NCBI GenBank assembly: GCA_002633025.1
Contig: NMRB01000174.1
Span: 336,127 to 400,126, forward strand
Direction of reading: 5' to 3'
Source of the DNA: Notospermus geniculatus
Lineage: Eukaryota; Nemertea; Pilidiophora; Heteronemertea; Lineidae
Length of the DNA stretch: 64,000 nt
Positions 10,580 through 20,199 of the stretch are shown here, piece by piece. The notes beneath the pieces were generated by a model. That model made no database searches, was not told where the DNA came from, and worked only from the letters and a program-made list of their open reading frames with translations. Both the position numbers and the translations under genes were made by a program. How positions within the stretch are numbered: the first letter of the stretch is position 1; the number at the start of each line of letters is the position of its first letter.

Positions 10580-10805
10580 TCAGACGATGGTCCATCACTG
10601 GAGTCTTTTAGCAGCAGACATACCGCAGCAGAATGTTACGTCATTTCTCGCCTGTGCTGCGGTTTGTTGTCAGCTGAAATGTACTACCTTTGTTTTCCTG
10701 CCGAAAGATTTCGACTCTGTTTGTCAGATGAGCAGAAGGGGAGGAACGTGTATGGAGAAGAAAGAAGCACTTCAACTTCAAGATGCCCGGATGTGTCAGA
10801 AAAAG
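10580..10805 (+). CDS. PAN/apple-like exon, copy 2
   Basis: It encodes SFLACAAVCCQLKCTTFVF then DFDSVCQMS and ends MCQKK at the donor AAAAAG/GTAATT in phase 0. Cysteine spacing and the aromatic after the third cysteine fit a PAN/apple module. A candidate acceptor, GTATTTTCAG, lies just upstream. The downstream gene is broken, so this exon is probably part of a pseudogene. Confidence 0.5.
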
Positions 10806-11099
10806 GTAATTTTGTACACAACCCGTCGCGAGTTGTTTACAACCTATAACTGGTAGTTGTATTTTGAATTTCTCAAAAAAGAACAATAACAAAAATAATG
10901 CGATTTGATTTAACTTTACAACGATATTAACAATGGTTTCCAATCGAATGCACCAACAATCTTGACCAGAGAGAAAGTCTGTTACTGACTGGTCTGGCAT
11001 GAAATCAATGAGTGCGGATGTCAATACTCCTTTTCCATGTTTTCAGAGTATCTCATATTCCACAATCCACAAAATTTTGTTCGCATGTTTTTTTTTCAG

Positions 11100-12292
11100 G
11101 AGAAAGAAGCAATTAATTATGGCATTCGAAAAACAGGAAAATTTCTACCACCTGTTGTCATTTCTCGAATGGCGTCTTGGCCCTCTGAACCGAGACATGG
11201 TTGGCAAGTTGTACTTAATGCTGTTTTCAGCAGCCAACAAACCAAATCTCCATACATGTTCATGCGATCCGAGGTTTATTCTCGACATCGCGGAAAGACC
11301 GATTACAGTCTTCTGTATCATCATACGGTTCGTCTCAAAACTACCTTGTAACATTTACAAGTCGTCCATTTTACTACAGAGCAGTAGGCCTACTGCAAGT
11401 GAAATTTTACTCTTGAATGTTGTAAATAGCGCATTTTCCCAAAAAATGTTGATCCCATCATCTGACATCTGCTATGGGAACGGGGAATCGACCCCTTTTG
11501 CAGTGGAAGAGAAATTAATTCTTTGGTGCGAGAATTCAGGTCTTTGGGATGGCACTATCTATGACGTGGTGGGTCAGATAAATCGAACATTCTTCTCCTT
11601 GAAAATGGTATCCGCCTTCTTTTCAAAGGCATCCCAAGGATTTTTGGTCCAATGGGACTGTTTTCCTATGTCATTGATTCTAGAGATTATTCCGTTATTT
11701 TTTATGTTTATTTAGAGGAATACGAGTAAAGTACCGTTTTACACTTAAAAATAAGTTTGACAATGGATGCAGTGAGAAAATTATTCATCCCGATCACTAC
11801 TACGAGATGTTTTTCGCAATTGGGAGACCCTTCCTCTCGGGCTTTGTACTGCAGAAGATTCCTGATCCAAAGGAAGGCCTTGTCAAAAACGGATCAGGGA
11901 AGTTCACATTTCAAGAAATAAAGGCCTATTTTCCTCCGCAAGCTAAGAACTTGCGTTCTGGATATATGTATGTATCGCTTGGTTCACCATGACGGATATT
12001 TAAGCGAGAAAGATTTTTTTTCCAGAAGTGGTCGGAGGATGGCCTGGATGGATAAAAAGTCATCACAGCAATTTTGCGACAGGGAACTTTTTCGCTGGTT
12101 AAGCGAGAAAGATTTTTTTTCTCCAGAAGTGGTCGGAAGATGGCCTGGATGGATAAAAATTCATCACAGGAATTTTGCGACAGGGAACTTTTTCGCTGGT
12201 TAATCATTTTTGTCCGGTCACCAGAACAAGGGAAAGGTCAGAAAGAGATTCTCAGGAAGGTATATATGTATAAAGCAGATCTCGGCCAGTGA
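11100..12292 (+). pseudogene. Conserved family exon, copy 2 (multiple frameshifts)
   Basis: It opens after TTTTTTTTTCAG in phase 0 with EKEAINYGIRKTGKFLPPVV. Recognisable pieces then follow in changing frames: SRHRGKTDYSLLY, TASEILLLNVVNSAFSQ, WDGTIYDVV, and PDPKEGLVKNGSGKFTF near 11866-11916. The order matches copy 1 exactly. The repeated block 12002-12200 interrupts the segment that in copy 1 encodes HHDGHLMIFVGSPG. Confidence 0.7.
12002..12200. repeat. Two tandem 99-bp units
   Basis: Both units start AAGCGAGAAAGATTTTTTTT and end AACTTTTTCGCTGGTT. They are inserted in the 3' part of the copy-2 exon. Confidence 0.9.
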
Positions 12293-12370
12293 TCTCGTCT
12301 GTCCTGGTCAGAAAATGGAGGAATTTATGGAGGAATTCATCGGACAGTCAGATTGGCACACTGGAAAATT

Positions 12371-12676
12371 CATCTTCGATAATTGAAGGCCGATCTGCTT
12401 ACCACTGCGTTACATCGCACATCACCCTTCGAGAAATAGACCGGTACACGGCGAATCCGCTGCCTCTGGAAGAGGAGGCCAATCAGAACCGGTGTTGTAA
12501 AATTTGAATCTGGTACAAATAGTGGTAGCCGAAGACCCGATATAAACTGCAATATGATTGGTGGACTGGAAAAGTTGGCATCGTGCCAAGATACTCCGTG
12601 GACCGGTCTATTTCTCGAAGGGTGATGTGCGATGTAACGCAGTGGTGAGCAGATCGGCCTTCGATTATCGAAGATG
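12371..12676. repeat. Foldback element, arms about 80 bp
   Basis: The left arm from CATCTTCGATAATTGAAGG to GACCGGTACACGG is the inverse of CCGTGGACCGGTC to CCTTCGATTATCGAAGATG. The 140-bp centre has no clear content. It lies just downstream of pseudogene copy 2. Confidence 0.88.
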
Positions 12677-12873
12677 TGGAAAATTATTCCTGTCACCTTC
12701 GAGGTTCTGGGCATCATCGGACGTCAGAATGGCAGACTGAAAAATATATTATTCCTGCACTTCTGAGGTTCTCGTTCGATCTCCGGGCCAACCAATGAAT
12801 ATCTATGATGGCACAAATTTTTACGGGCGCTTGGATTTCCTCCGCATACCTTAATTCGTCCGATATCATTTTT

Positions 12874-12903
12874 ATGGTCCCTACATATCAATGTAGGGAC
12901 CAT
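12874..12903. repeat. Perfect 13-bp hairpin, 4-base loop
   Basis: ATGGTCCCTACAT, loop ATCA, ATGTAGGGACCAT. No T run follows. Confidence 0.85.
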
Positions 12904-13833
12904 CTTGATATCACTGGGTAGGTAGGAAATTTTTATTTATTTCTATCTATCTTTTTCCACACTCAATTGGGAGACAATTGTACATAAATTATTAGNAAAG
13001 CATTGTGGGCATTGTGTTGGCGCCAGCTTCGGAATCGCCCACTGTCTTTTTCTCGATTCATAAATATCCATTGTTTTGTACATAGGTATCGGTATGTAAA
13101 TTCTGGGTATCTTGAATATTGTACATGTATTATTGTATTTGTTAGTGGGGTGCATCTGTTAAGCAAGAATTTGCTTTTTTGCATCCCGCCTACTATTTCT
13201 ATTAGTAGAAATAAAGCACTTATATATAAAAAAAAAACAATAGAACGTGGCCAAACAATACATGTATTATTCTGGTAGGGAGAAGGAAAATGTATATAAA
13301 ACAAGATGACATTGTAAATGTCTGATGGTTCCCGTGTGTTGAAGAGGACCCTGCAGGCATGACAATGGGCCGAATTAATAAAAGGTAGCATTTGCATTTT
13401 CTGGGCGTTTTCTTGAAGAGGTAGGCCTACATGTATTTATAAAATTTCGCTTTTGCTTCATAGAACAAGCAACTCCCTATAAGAATTAGCTCAAGGTTTG
13501 TCTTGCGAGCATTAGCTTCATCGGATAGGAAATCTTACCTCGCTTTATAATAAAAGTTCATAAGGTTAAGCAATTGATTATGAATATGTTTGTGAGAAAA
13601 ATCTGTGGCTTGTGTTTCTCCTTGACAAGCAAAAGCTTGGTCTTGGGGCGTTGGCTTGTAAGCTGTTGCCATGTTTTATAAATTCGGCCCAGTATACTAT
13701 GTCTGCATTCAACCGGCCGCTGCGCTACTTTTCAAGATGGTAACCGTCGAACGATACTTGTAGACTGGTTCCCGTCTTTGCCGCTGCACTCTGACTGGCG
13801 CTCACGTTCCGGTATAGTCTGGTTTCCTGACCT
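12904..13833. other. No supported gene
   Basis: AT-rich, with an A10 run near 13230 and a single N at 12996. No exon or repeat borders seen. Near 13756-13790 lies a short inverted match to the centre of the palindrome at 13894-15375 (GATACTTG, CCCGTCTTTGCCGCT). Confidence 0.45.
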
Positions 13834-13893
13834 GCTGTATGGTGGCGGTGACTGATGGTGTGATCGCACCATCAGTCAGAGCCATCATACAGC
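13834..13893. repeat. 60-bp hairpin
   Basis: GCTGTATGGTGGCGGTGACT and the facing arm ending GCCATCATACAGC pair across TGATCG, with few mismatches. It abuts the large inverted repeat that starts at 13894. Confidence 0.8.
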
Positions 13894-15375
13894 CAAACTT
13901 TACGGTAGGTGGCGATATGTGCAATTACGTCAATCATATCACCACTAGTAGCGGCGCTAGGTTTCCATCTTGGAAAGTAGTGCGAGCGAGGAGCGAACAG
14001 TAGAAATTGTACAAATTGTACTGATTGTTAAGCGGTCACCCCATCAGTCGTTTTCTACGTTTACAATATAGATCAGTGAAGATCGGTGAAGATGGGTGTA
14101 TAAAGGTATAGAGTGATTCGAACATCGGTGGAGTAGATATAAAGTTATTCGGTTTCATTTTCGACAAGATAAATACCACGGTGTACAATCAACCTTGCCG
14201 TACAGCTACGGGGGAAAGTTCCGGTCACATACGCTTGGCAAAGCTGAGATTCCAAGTTACTATAAATACCACTGCTAAGGGCAAAATGACAGTCCTGGGT
14301 GAACGAATACACTATAAAAGGCATGCTGCTGTAATATCTCCCAGAAATTCGCAGGAGAACGCATCGAAAATCGGCAATTTTAAAATGAACTGTACGGCTG
14401 CGGGAGAATTACACTTCTCCCGCAGCCGTACAGTTCATTTTAAAATTGCCGATTTTCCAGGCGTTCTCCTGCGAATTTCTGGGGGATATTGCAGCAGCTA
14501 GGCTTTTTTAGTGTATTCATTCGTCTTGGGTTAACATTTTGCCCTTAGCATGGTATTTATAGTGATTTGGAATCTCAGCTTTGCCAAGCGTATGTGACCG
14601 GAACTTTCTCCCGTAGCTGTACGGCAAGGTTGATTGTACACCGTGAATACTGTTTTCTGCGAATAATACCATTTTGAAACAGAAGTTCGTGTCACGTGAT
14701 AAACCAGCCCGCCGACGATGACGTCAAGGTGTTCAAGATGGCGATCTAGCGTCAGTGGCAGTGTTAAAATTTAATCCAAGTATCAAAAAATTTCAACGCT
14801 GCGTGGAGTATGTCATACAGCAGGTCAGGGAATCAGACTGTAGTTCCGCTATACAAATAGCGGAGCGGCAAAGACGGGAGCCAGTCTACGATACTTGGTG
14901 TTGGTTGAACCTCTTACCAAGAACTTCCAGTGTCAAGATGGGGGACATACTCCACGACAGCGTTGAAATTTTTTGACGTCATCGGACGAAAATTTTAACA
15001 CTGCCATCGACGCTAGATCGCCATCTTGAAACCCTTGACGTCATCGTCGGCGGGCTGGTCTATCACGTGACACGAACTTCCTTTTCAAAATGGTATTATT
15101 TGCAGAAAACAGTATTTATCTTGTCGAAAATGAAACAGAATAACTTTATTATTACTTTATATCTACTCCACCGATGTTTGTATCACTCTATACCTTTATA
15201 CACCTGTCTTCAACGATCTATATTGTAGGCGTAAAAAACGAGTGATGGGGTTACCGCTTAACTATTGGAAGAATTTCTACTGTTCGCTCCGCGCTCGCAC
15301 TACTTTTCAAGATGGAAACCTAGCGTCGATACTAGTGGTGATATACTCTGATATCGCCACCTAGCGTCAAGTTTG
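13894..15375. mobile_element. Large palindromic element, about 1.0 kb before a nested insertion
   Basis: The outer arm from CAAACTTTACGGTAGGTGGC pairs with the arm ending TCGCCACCTAGCGTCAAGTTTG. Pairing continues inward through CATCTTGGAAAGTAGTGCGAG, GATATAAAG, GACAAGATAAATAC, CGTGTCACGTGATA and CATACTCCACG. The left arm is split at 14176 by a separate hairpin element. Apart from that, the arms pair over most of their length, with scattered mismatches. No ORF of note. This is a foldback-type transposon or MITE. Confidence 0.88.
14172..14650. mobile_element. 469-bp near-perfect hairpin transposon nested in palindrome arm
   Basis: The element spans 14177-14645, starting CACGGTGTACAATCAACC and ending with its exact reverse complement. 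The arms pair through to the centre (GGGAGAATT, ACAC, TTCTCCC) with few differences. It is flanked by the 5-bp duplication AATAC (14172-14176 and 14646-14650). The opposite arm of the host palindrome (GAAAACAGTATTTATC) preserves the uninterrupted site. Confidence 0.93.
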
Positions 15376-15720
15376 GATGGGGGACTGTGCCCTAAGGACG
15401 AGATTGCTGCAGGGTCCGAATGGCAACTGTATTAGGAGTGATGCGAACCTGATCGTTGACAGGGTTAATGTCTATTTTAAAGCTAGCCATATCATGGCAT
15501 TAGATTCAGTCTTGTTAGGACGTGGCTCAGGAGAGAGCAGGCGTAAAGAGATGCTGGGTTGCGCGAGACTTATCAAACAGTAGCCTAAAAATCAAGTTCG
15601 AGGTCGGGGAGCTTATTAAGCAAGCAAGGACACGCAAATCGTTGGTGAGGTTTCGAGTGAACAATAGGTGTTCGGTAAAGGACAGTAGTTTGCGTAATTC
15701 CATAAGTGATGGGAGCGTCC

Positions 15721-15752
15721 GGGGGGGGGGGGGGGGGNNNNNGGGGGGGGGG
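15721..15752. other. Poly-G tract with 5-base gap
   Basis: A G17 run, five N and a G10 run. The true length is unknown. Confidence 0.9.
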
Positions 15753-16077
15753 TGCAATGACACCAAATGTGACCCGGCACGACAAAATGAGTAACGGTGC
15801 GCTGATTTTAGGATTGTCTGCCCATTGTGAAATTTGACTTGGTCGATTTCTGTGGTTGCTGTCTGGTTCCACCTTCGGTCTTCTGTGCGACTTCTGACTC
15901 ATTTTGCTGTGCCGGGTGACAAATGGAGTTTCTGAAACTCAGACGAGTGTTGTACGATTTGTTGATGCCGAAGTTTCTGCGATTGTATCATATACAGCGT
16001 GTATCAGAAAAAAGGAAACCTAGATTAATTTAATTTCTTGGACATGGCTAATCATTTTGGAAATCGGCAAACACCAT

Positions 16078-16180
16078 TTATTTACCCAATGATGTCCTCT
16101 TCCGTACGATAGAGAGATGTTCAATTTATTACCCAATGATGTCCTCTTCCGTACGATACCAAGATGTTGAATTTACTGTC
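16078..16180. repeat. Tandem repeat, two units of about 50 bp
   Basis: ACCCAATGATGTCCTCTTCC followed by GTACGATA occurs twice, each with an ATTTATT lead-in. Confidence 0.85.
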
Positions 16181-16689
16181 AGGTGACTGAGCAAGAAGCA
16201 GTTGAATCAAGCATCTCAGAACTGGTCTTGCACCAGATAGACACTGTGCTGCCAAAATCCGACAATGCAGCCAAACTCCGACACTTTTCATGCCAAAAAA
16301 AGAAGACAGACCAGTGTGTCCTTAACAATTTTTTTTATTACCTCAGTGGTCAATGATTTAACATTTGGGTGCTATTCCCGTCCAAAAGCATCTGCTACTT
16401 TGGAGACTGGCGGAGTGTTGTTCCACTGGCAGAATTTCTAGTACAATTAAGGCATCTGAAAATTAAATGGACAGATTAGGATATGGAAAGCATGATTATT
16501 AATATTGGAGCATTAAATTAAAGCCGCAATGTGTAAAAGTGGTTGAAGGTGTTCCAGTTTGAGTTGTACATATTACTGTGTGGCACCTATTGTTAATTTT
16601 TTTACCAACACTAGATGAATTCGCTTTCGACACGTCGCTTCCTGTGGTGCAACAACGGTTGGAGCGTTGTTGCATAACCCTGAACTTAC

Positions 16690-16884
16690 TTGTTCAATAT
16701 GGAGGATGCGTGGTCCTCTTATGCGTGCTGTGATAGTTTTCGGCAACTCGTTCATTCCTGGCAATTGACAATTTGTGCTCCAGACCATGGCGTCATCCGC
16801 CCCTTCTCGGATTGCCAGGGTATCGCCGTCGTTATGAAAGGCGACAATGGTCAATGAAACCGTTTCCTCGATAGTATCCACTTG
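16690..16884 (-). CDS. Exon C of the possible OB-fold gene
   Basis: The acceptor is AATCTTCATTCCAG and the donor CAA/GTAAGT. It has 65 codons in phase 0 at both ends, starting QVDTIEETVSLTIVAFHNDG and ending RILHIEQ. The frame stays open past the donor, but the strong GTAAGT marks the likely border. Confidence 0.6.
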
Positions 16885-19800
16885 CTGGAATGAAGATTTT
16901 AAGAGAATGTTACTTGGCGTGGTATTTCTTCTGGCATAATGTTAATTTTAGTCCAAGTTGACCAGTGGGGTGTTGCCAAGAACACATGTACTTGGCCATG
17001 CACTTAATTATGAATGTGATGACAGTTCGTCCCCATTATTGGTTCCTTCATAAAGCAGAGTACATGGTGTAATCAATGGCCCCATGCATAAAAAGGTGCA
17101 ATAAAAAAAGGTTTATTCCAGGTATAATATAAGGTTATAAAACATTAAATTTAAGTTACACCTGAACTATAAAAAGCCAATTCAACCTTTATGCATACGG
17201 TCCCGTTTAAAGCCCCACAGTATTGAATTTTACGATATTTTCAAAATGTTAGGAGAGAGCACAAAGAGGTCTCATAGCCTTGTGAAGGTCCCCAAAATGC
17301 TTGTCTGATATAGTCCATTCCAGATACCTAAGGCAAATGGTACTAGGTTGCACTCTGCAATGTTACACGACCGTGTTCACTGTTTTGACGAGCTATTGCG
17401 CAATACTTCAACAGGCGTGTCCAATGGTGAAGTTTATGATGCATGACTTGCCTATTATTGGCTGTGTTTGTGGTCAAGCTGTTAGTAATAGACTAACCAC
17501 AACTAACAGGGTTAGCCAAGTGCAATTTGCCTTAGGTATCTGGAATGGACTATACGTACTTCAGAGAATCAAGGCCTAGTTTTCAGCACACATTAGAAAA
17601 AACGACAGGGAGAGCTCTAATGGATTCAGATGGAGCGCAGTACATTTTACACTACGCTGACGTCGTGACGTCGTGCACTGACGTCAAGAATCGCGGCGAT
17701 GATTTGCGTTTTTCAAATTCAATACAGTGGGGCTTTAAATTGAAGGGGATATTTTTAATTTATAGTGGGGGGGGGGGTCGATTTATCCGATGCACATGTT
17801 TCATTAAATAAACATGCCTCGATGACAGTTTCCTCGGTTGCAACCATCGAGGAAGTTCCTTTGTAGATCTCTACCTCTTTGTAGATCCCGAGGAAGTTCC
17901 TTTGTAGATCTCTACCTCTTTGTAGATCTCTACCTCTACATTCGGGGAGCGTACCTATGTGTCCCGGGTTCTATGTGTCCCAGGTTCTTTGCGTCCCGGG
18001 TTCTATGCGTCCCGGGTTCTTTGTGTCCCGGGTTCTATGCGTCCCTAAAGAAGTTATTTTTATGCAGGGTTCTATGTGTCCCGGGTTCTATGTGTCCCCC
18101 TTACCATGTGTCTGTCTCAGTTATGATTGGCCTTGTCGCCATTTTATTCTCAAGTGGAGTCGACGAAATCATATTTTAGTCACAAAATGATTTTTGATTT
18201 CAAATTACAGCGTAAATATTAACATAAATACGACATTTGAATGAGGGAACAGCAGTTCGTGGATCCCAGAAGATAAAAAACATCAAATATCATGAATAGT
18301 GGCGTAGATAAACGGTTGGCGGCCCTTTTGACGATGGTGCTGACCTGTGCCCTTTGTGCCCTAAATTTTTTAAAACCTTATTTTCTGCTCTTTGGAATGC
18401 TAATATAGGGATAATTCCACGTCAAGGCAATAGAGGGCTCTTCAGGCTTTCTGCTGATATATCACACTGAATAGTGCAAAAAATGGACATGTGCCCTTTG
18501 TGCTCTAAGCTCTTTTTATGCTTACGCTGATTATTTTATTTTAGCTATTTTATTTTTTATCCATGATGATTAAAATATGAGTTTGTCGACTCCACTTGAG
18601 AATAAAATGGCGATCATAAGGCTAATCATAACTGAGGCAGACACATGGAGCCGGGGACACATAGAACCCGGGACACATAGAACCCTGCATACAAATAACT
18701 CCTTTAGGGACACATAGAACCCTCTATAAAAATAACTGTCTTTAGGGACGCATAGAACCCGGGACGGAAAGGACCCGGGACGCATAGAACCCGGGACACA
18801 TAGGGACGACCCCCTACATTGGTGATTTGTATGTTCTTGTTTTCGTCGTCCGGGGATACCAGGTCCGTCCTCTCATTCCATAGTTTTAAAATTATTTCCT
18901 CGTTGTCGTTTTCCAGTTTCAGGTCTTTTCGGGACCAGTCTGGTCCCGTTTGCAAGGGGAAAATCTGTCGAGAAAATGAATAAAGTAAGGCAGAGTTCCG
19001 GAGCTACACTAGACACAGTATCCGGTACCCGTTACGTATCACACGGGGGTAATGGAAATTTAAAAAAAAAACAGGTCTTTCATAAGAACGGGGTCAGAAA
19101 AGAATGAACTGTGCCGAGAATCGGATACAAATGTATCAACATATAGTGCGTGTTAGTTCGCGGATACCGTACAATTGCATGTTAACCTCGGCAGAGGTTG
19201 TTGATGTTTCATGGCGCATTGAATGAACTTTGCTAGTAGAGGACAAGGCTAGTCCCCATTTAGTGGCGGCAATATTGGGGAATTCGAATTTTGTGGGATG
19301 CAACCTGTAATCAGACCATACACACCTTTTTGACGTGTCCGCTGATGCTTACGCGTTTCCTTTTTCCAATGGTGAACACTTCTGCGATGGTTTTTTTGTG
19401 GAGCGTGCTAAAAGTTGTCGCACATCTGTCTGGTAATCTCGAAAGTCGATGAAGGGAATATCTGGAATAAATGGAAATCATGCGAGTCTTCCGTGTGTAA
19501 CAATGTAATTTTTCGGAAAGTGCAACAATTAGAAACTGGAAGTTGTGTACATCTGTAGAGAAAGCGAGGACTCATTTACAAGATAAAGCGCAGTCTGCAT
19601 GGCACGTAAAATGAAGTTAAGAATTTTCGGCGAGGGGAGTAAAGCCTACAACAGTAGCTGAGGGGGGGGGGCATTCAACCAAGCAACCAAGCAACCAAGC
19701 AACCAACCAATGGCGGCGACATTGACCGAAACACCGAACGCCATGCGACGGATGCGATTGGTGGAACAGCTGCAGGACGCATTAAATCCGTCACCGACTT

Positions 19801-20115
19801 TAGGCCGCATTTGAAGTTGATGGCAAAGGATTTTGTACACCTTCGTAATATGGTCGCTTATAAAATGGAAAGTTATGATGAAAATGTTACCTGGGCCTTT
19901 TGGCCGGACATGCGTATTGCCAATTCGTCCGGTTGTTTTCGGGCGTCCTTCAGCATGTAGAAGTGATCAGGTTCGATTGTAGTCTGTGATGTTGTTATTC
20001 CTTTACCTACGTACAGAGTGTAGGGCTCGATAGCGCCATTCAAGAACACCTTCGCCTGGTGAAAGTTAGGCTTGTTGGCGACGTGAACTATTTTCACGTG
20101 GAGAAGATTGGCCAT
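16690..20115 (-). CDS. Unrecognised minus-strand gene, at least three phase-0 exons (possible OB fold)
   Basis: Three exons share strand, order and phase. Exon A is 20115-19891 (75 codons from ATG), exon B 18964-18818 (49 codons), exon C 16884-16690 (65 codons). Every border is in phase 0 with good splice sites: donors CAG/GTAACA, AAT/GTAGGG and CAA/GTAAGT; acceptors CTCGACAG and CATTCCAG. The joined product begins MANLLHVKIVHVANK. It passes through NEEIILKLWNERTDLV and NIQITNQVDTIEETVSLTIV and ends LHIEQ, with the 3' exons not found. The alternation of short beta strands, ending in a pattern like I-x-I-T-N, recalls OB-fold single-strand-binding proteins. That is an inference, and I cannot name the gene. 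The second intron contains a foldback element at 17943-18813. Confidence 0.6.
17309..17554. repeat. Foldback element, 30-bp arms
   Basis: TATAGTCCATTCCAGATACC continuing TAAGGCAAAT is matched inversely by ATTTGCCTTAGGTATCTGGA continuing ATGGACTATA. It lies in intron 2 of the possible OB-fold gene. Confidence 0.88.
17838..17940. repeat. Tandem repeat with TTTGTAGATCTCTACCTC units
   Basis: Three or more copies of CTTTGTAGATC with interspersed GAGGAAGTTCC. It ends at the left target duplication of the foldback element. Confidence 0.8.
17936..18820. mobile_element. TU/Foldback-like element with tandem-repeat arms
   Basis: The element spans 17943-18813, flanked by the 7-bp duplication CTACATT (17936-17942 and 18814-18820). 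The outer part of each arm is a run of variable units of about 17 bp, GTCCCGGGTTCTATGT. The inner part is a unique inverted sequence (CCATTTTATTCTCAAGTGGA). The central 350 bp are unpaired. Arms with an outer tandem-repeat domain and an inner unique domain are the layout described for sea urchin TU elements and Drosophila Foldback elements. No transposase ORF is present. Confidence 0.85.
18818..18964 (-). CDS. Exon B of the possible OB-fold gene
   Basis: The acceptor is TTTTCTCGACAG. The exon encodes IFPLQTGPDWSRKDLKLEND to NIQITN, 49 codons, rich in charged residues. Its donor GTAG lies inside the target duplication of a foldback transposon, so intron base 5 onward is transposon sequence. 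Confidence 0.65.
19675..19712. repeat. Octamer tandem repeat CAACCAAG
   Basis: Four to five near-perfect copies following a G9 run. Confidence 0.85.
19891..20115 (-). CDS. Exon A of the possible OB-fold gene
   Basis: It starts at ATG (MANLLHVKIVHV) one base after a strong acceptor-like tract, CATTTTTTTTCAG. It is 75 codons long and ends SGQKAQ at CAG/GTAACA. It may be the first coding exon after a 5' UTR intron. Confidence 0.6.
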
Positions 20116-20199
20116 TCTGAAAAAAAAATGTGACAATTAAGGCGCTTTGTAGGCCTTAAGCACGTGTACCCAGGGCGGATGAAGATTTCGAAGGTGGGT

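Larger units (their letters stand above)
10337..12300 (+). pseudogene. Unrecognised PAN-plus-novel-domain gene, tandem copy 2 (pseudogene)
   Basis: Parallel to copy 1: PAN-like exon ending at 10805, intron without the R1 repeat, large exon from 11100. The large exon has several frame breaks relative to copy 1: near 11350 (after TVRLKTT), near 11575 (one base lost before the AATCGAAC text) and near 11725 (about 11 bp lost in the EYKPVKYR region). Its 3' part also contains a 99-bp tandem duplication. It keeps the base that copy 1 lost near 8306, so the two copies decayed independently. A functional product is unlikely. Confidence 0.75.

Noticed and set aside
10490-10849. Alternative plus-strand frame through the PAN exon
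   Set aside because: It is open in both copies, but its cysteine spacing and substitution pattern fit worse than the frame ending MCQKK, which also gives the phase-0 splice.
15377-15902. Open frames around the poly-G tract
   Set aside because: They read through a G homopolymer and an N gap and have no domain or splice support.
17838-18190. Cysteine/proline-rich ORFs in the CCCGGGTTC repeats
   Set aside because: They arise from translating tandem DNA repeats of a foldback element in several frames at once.
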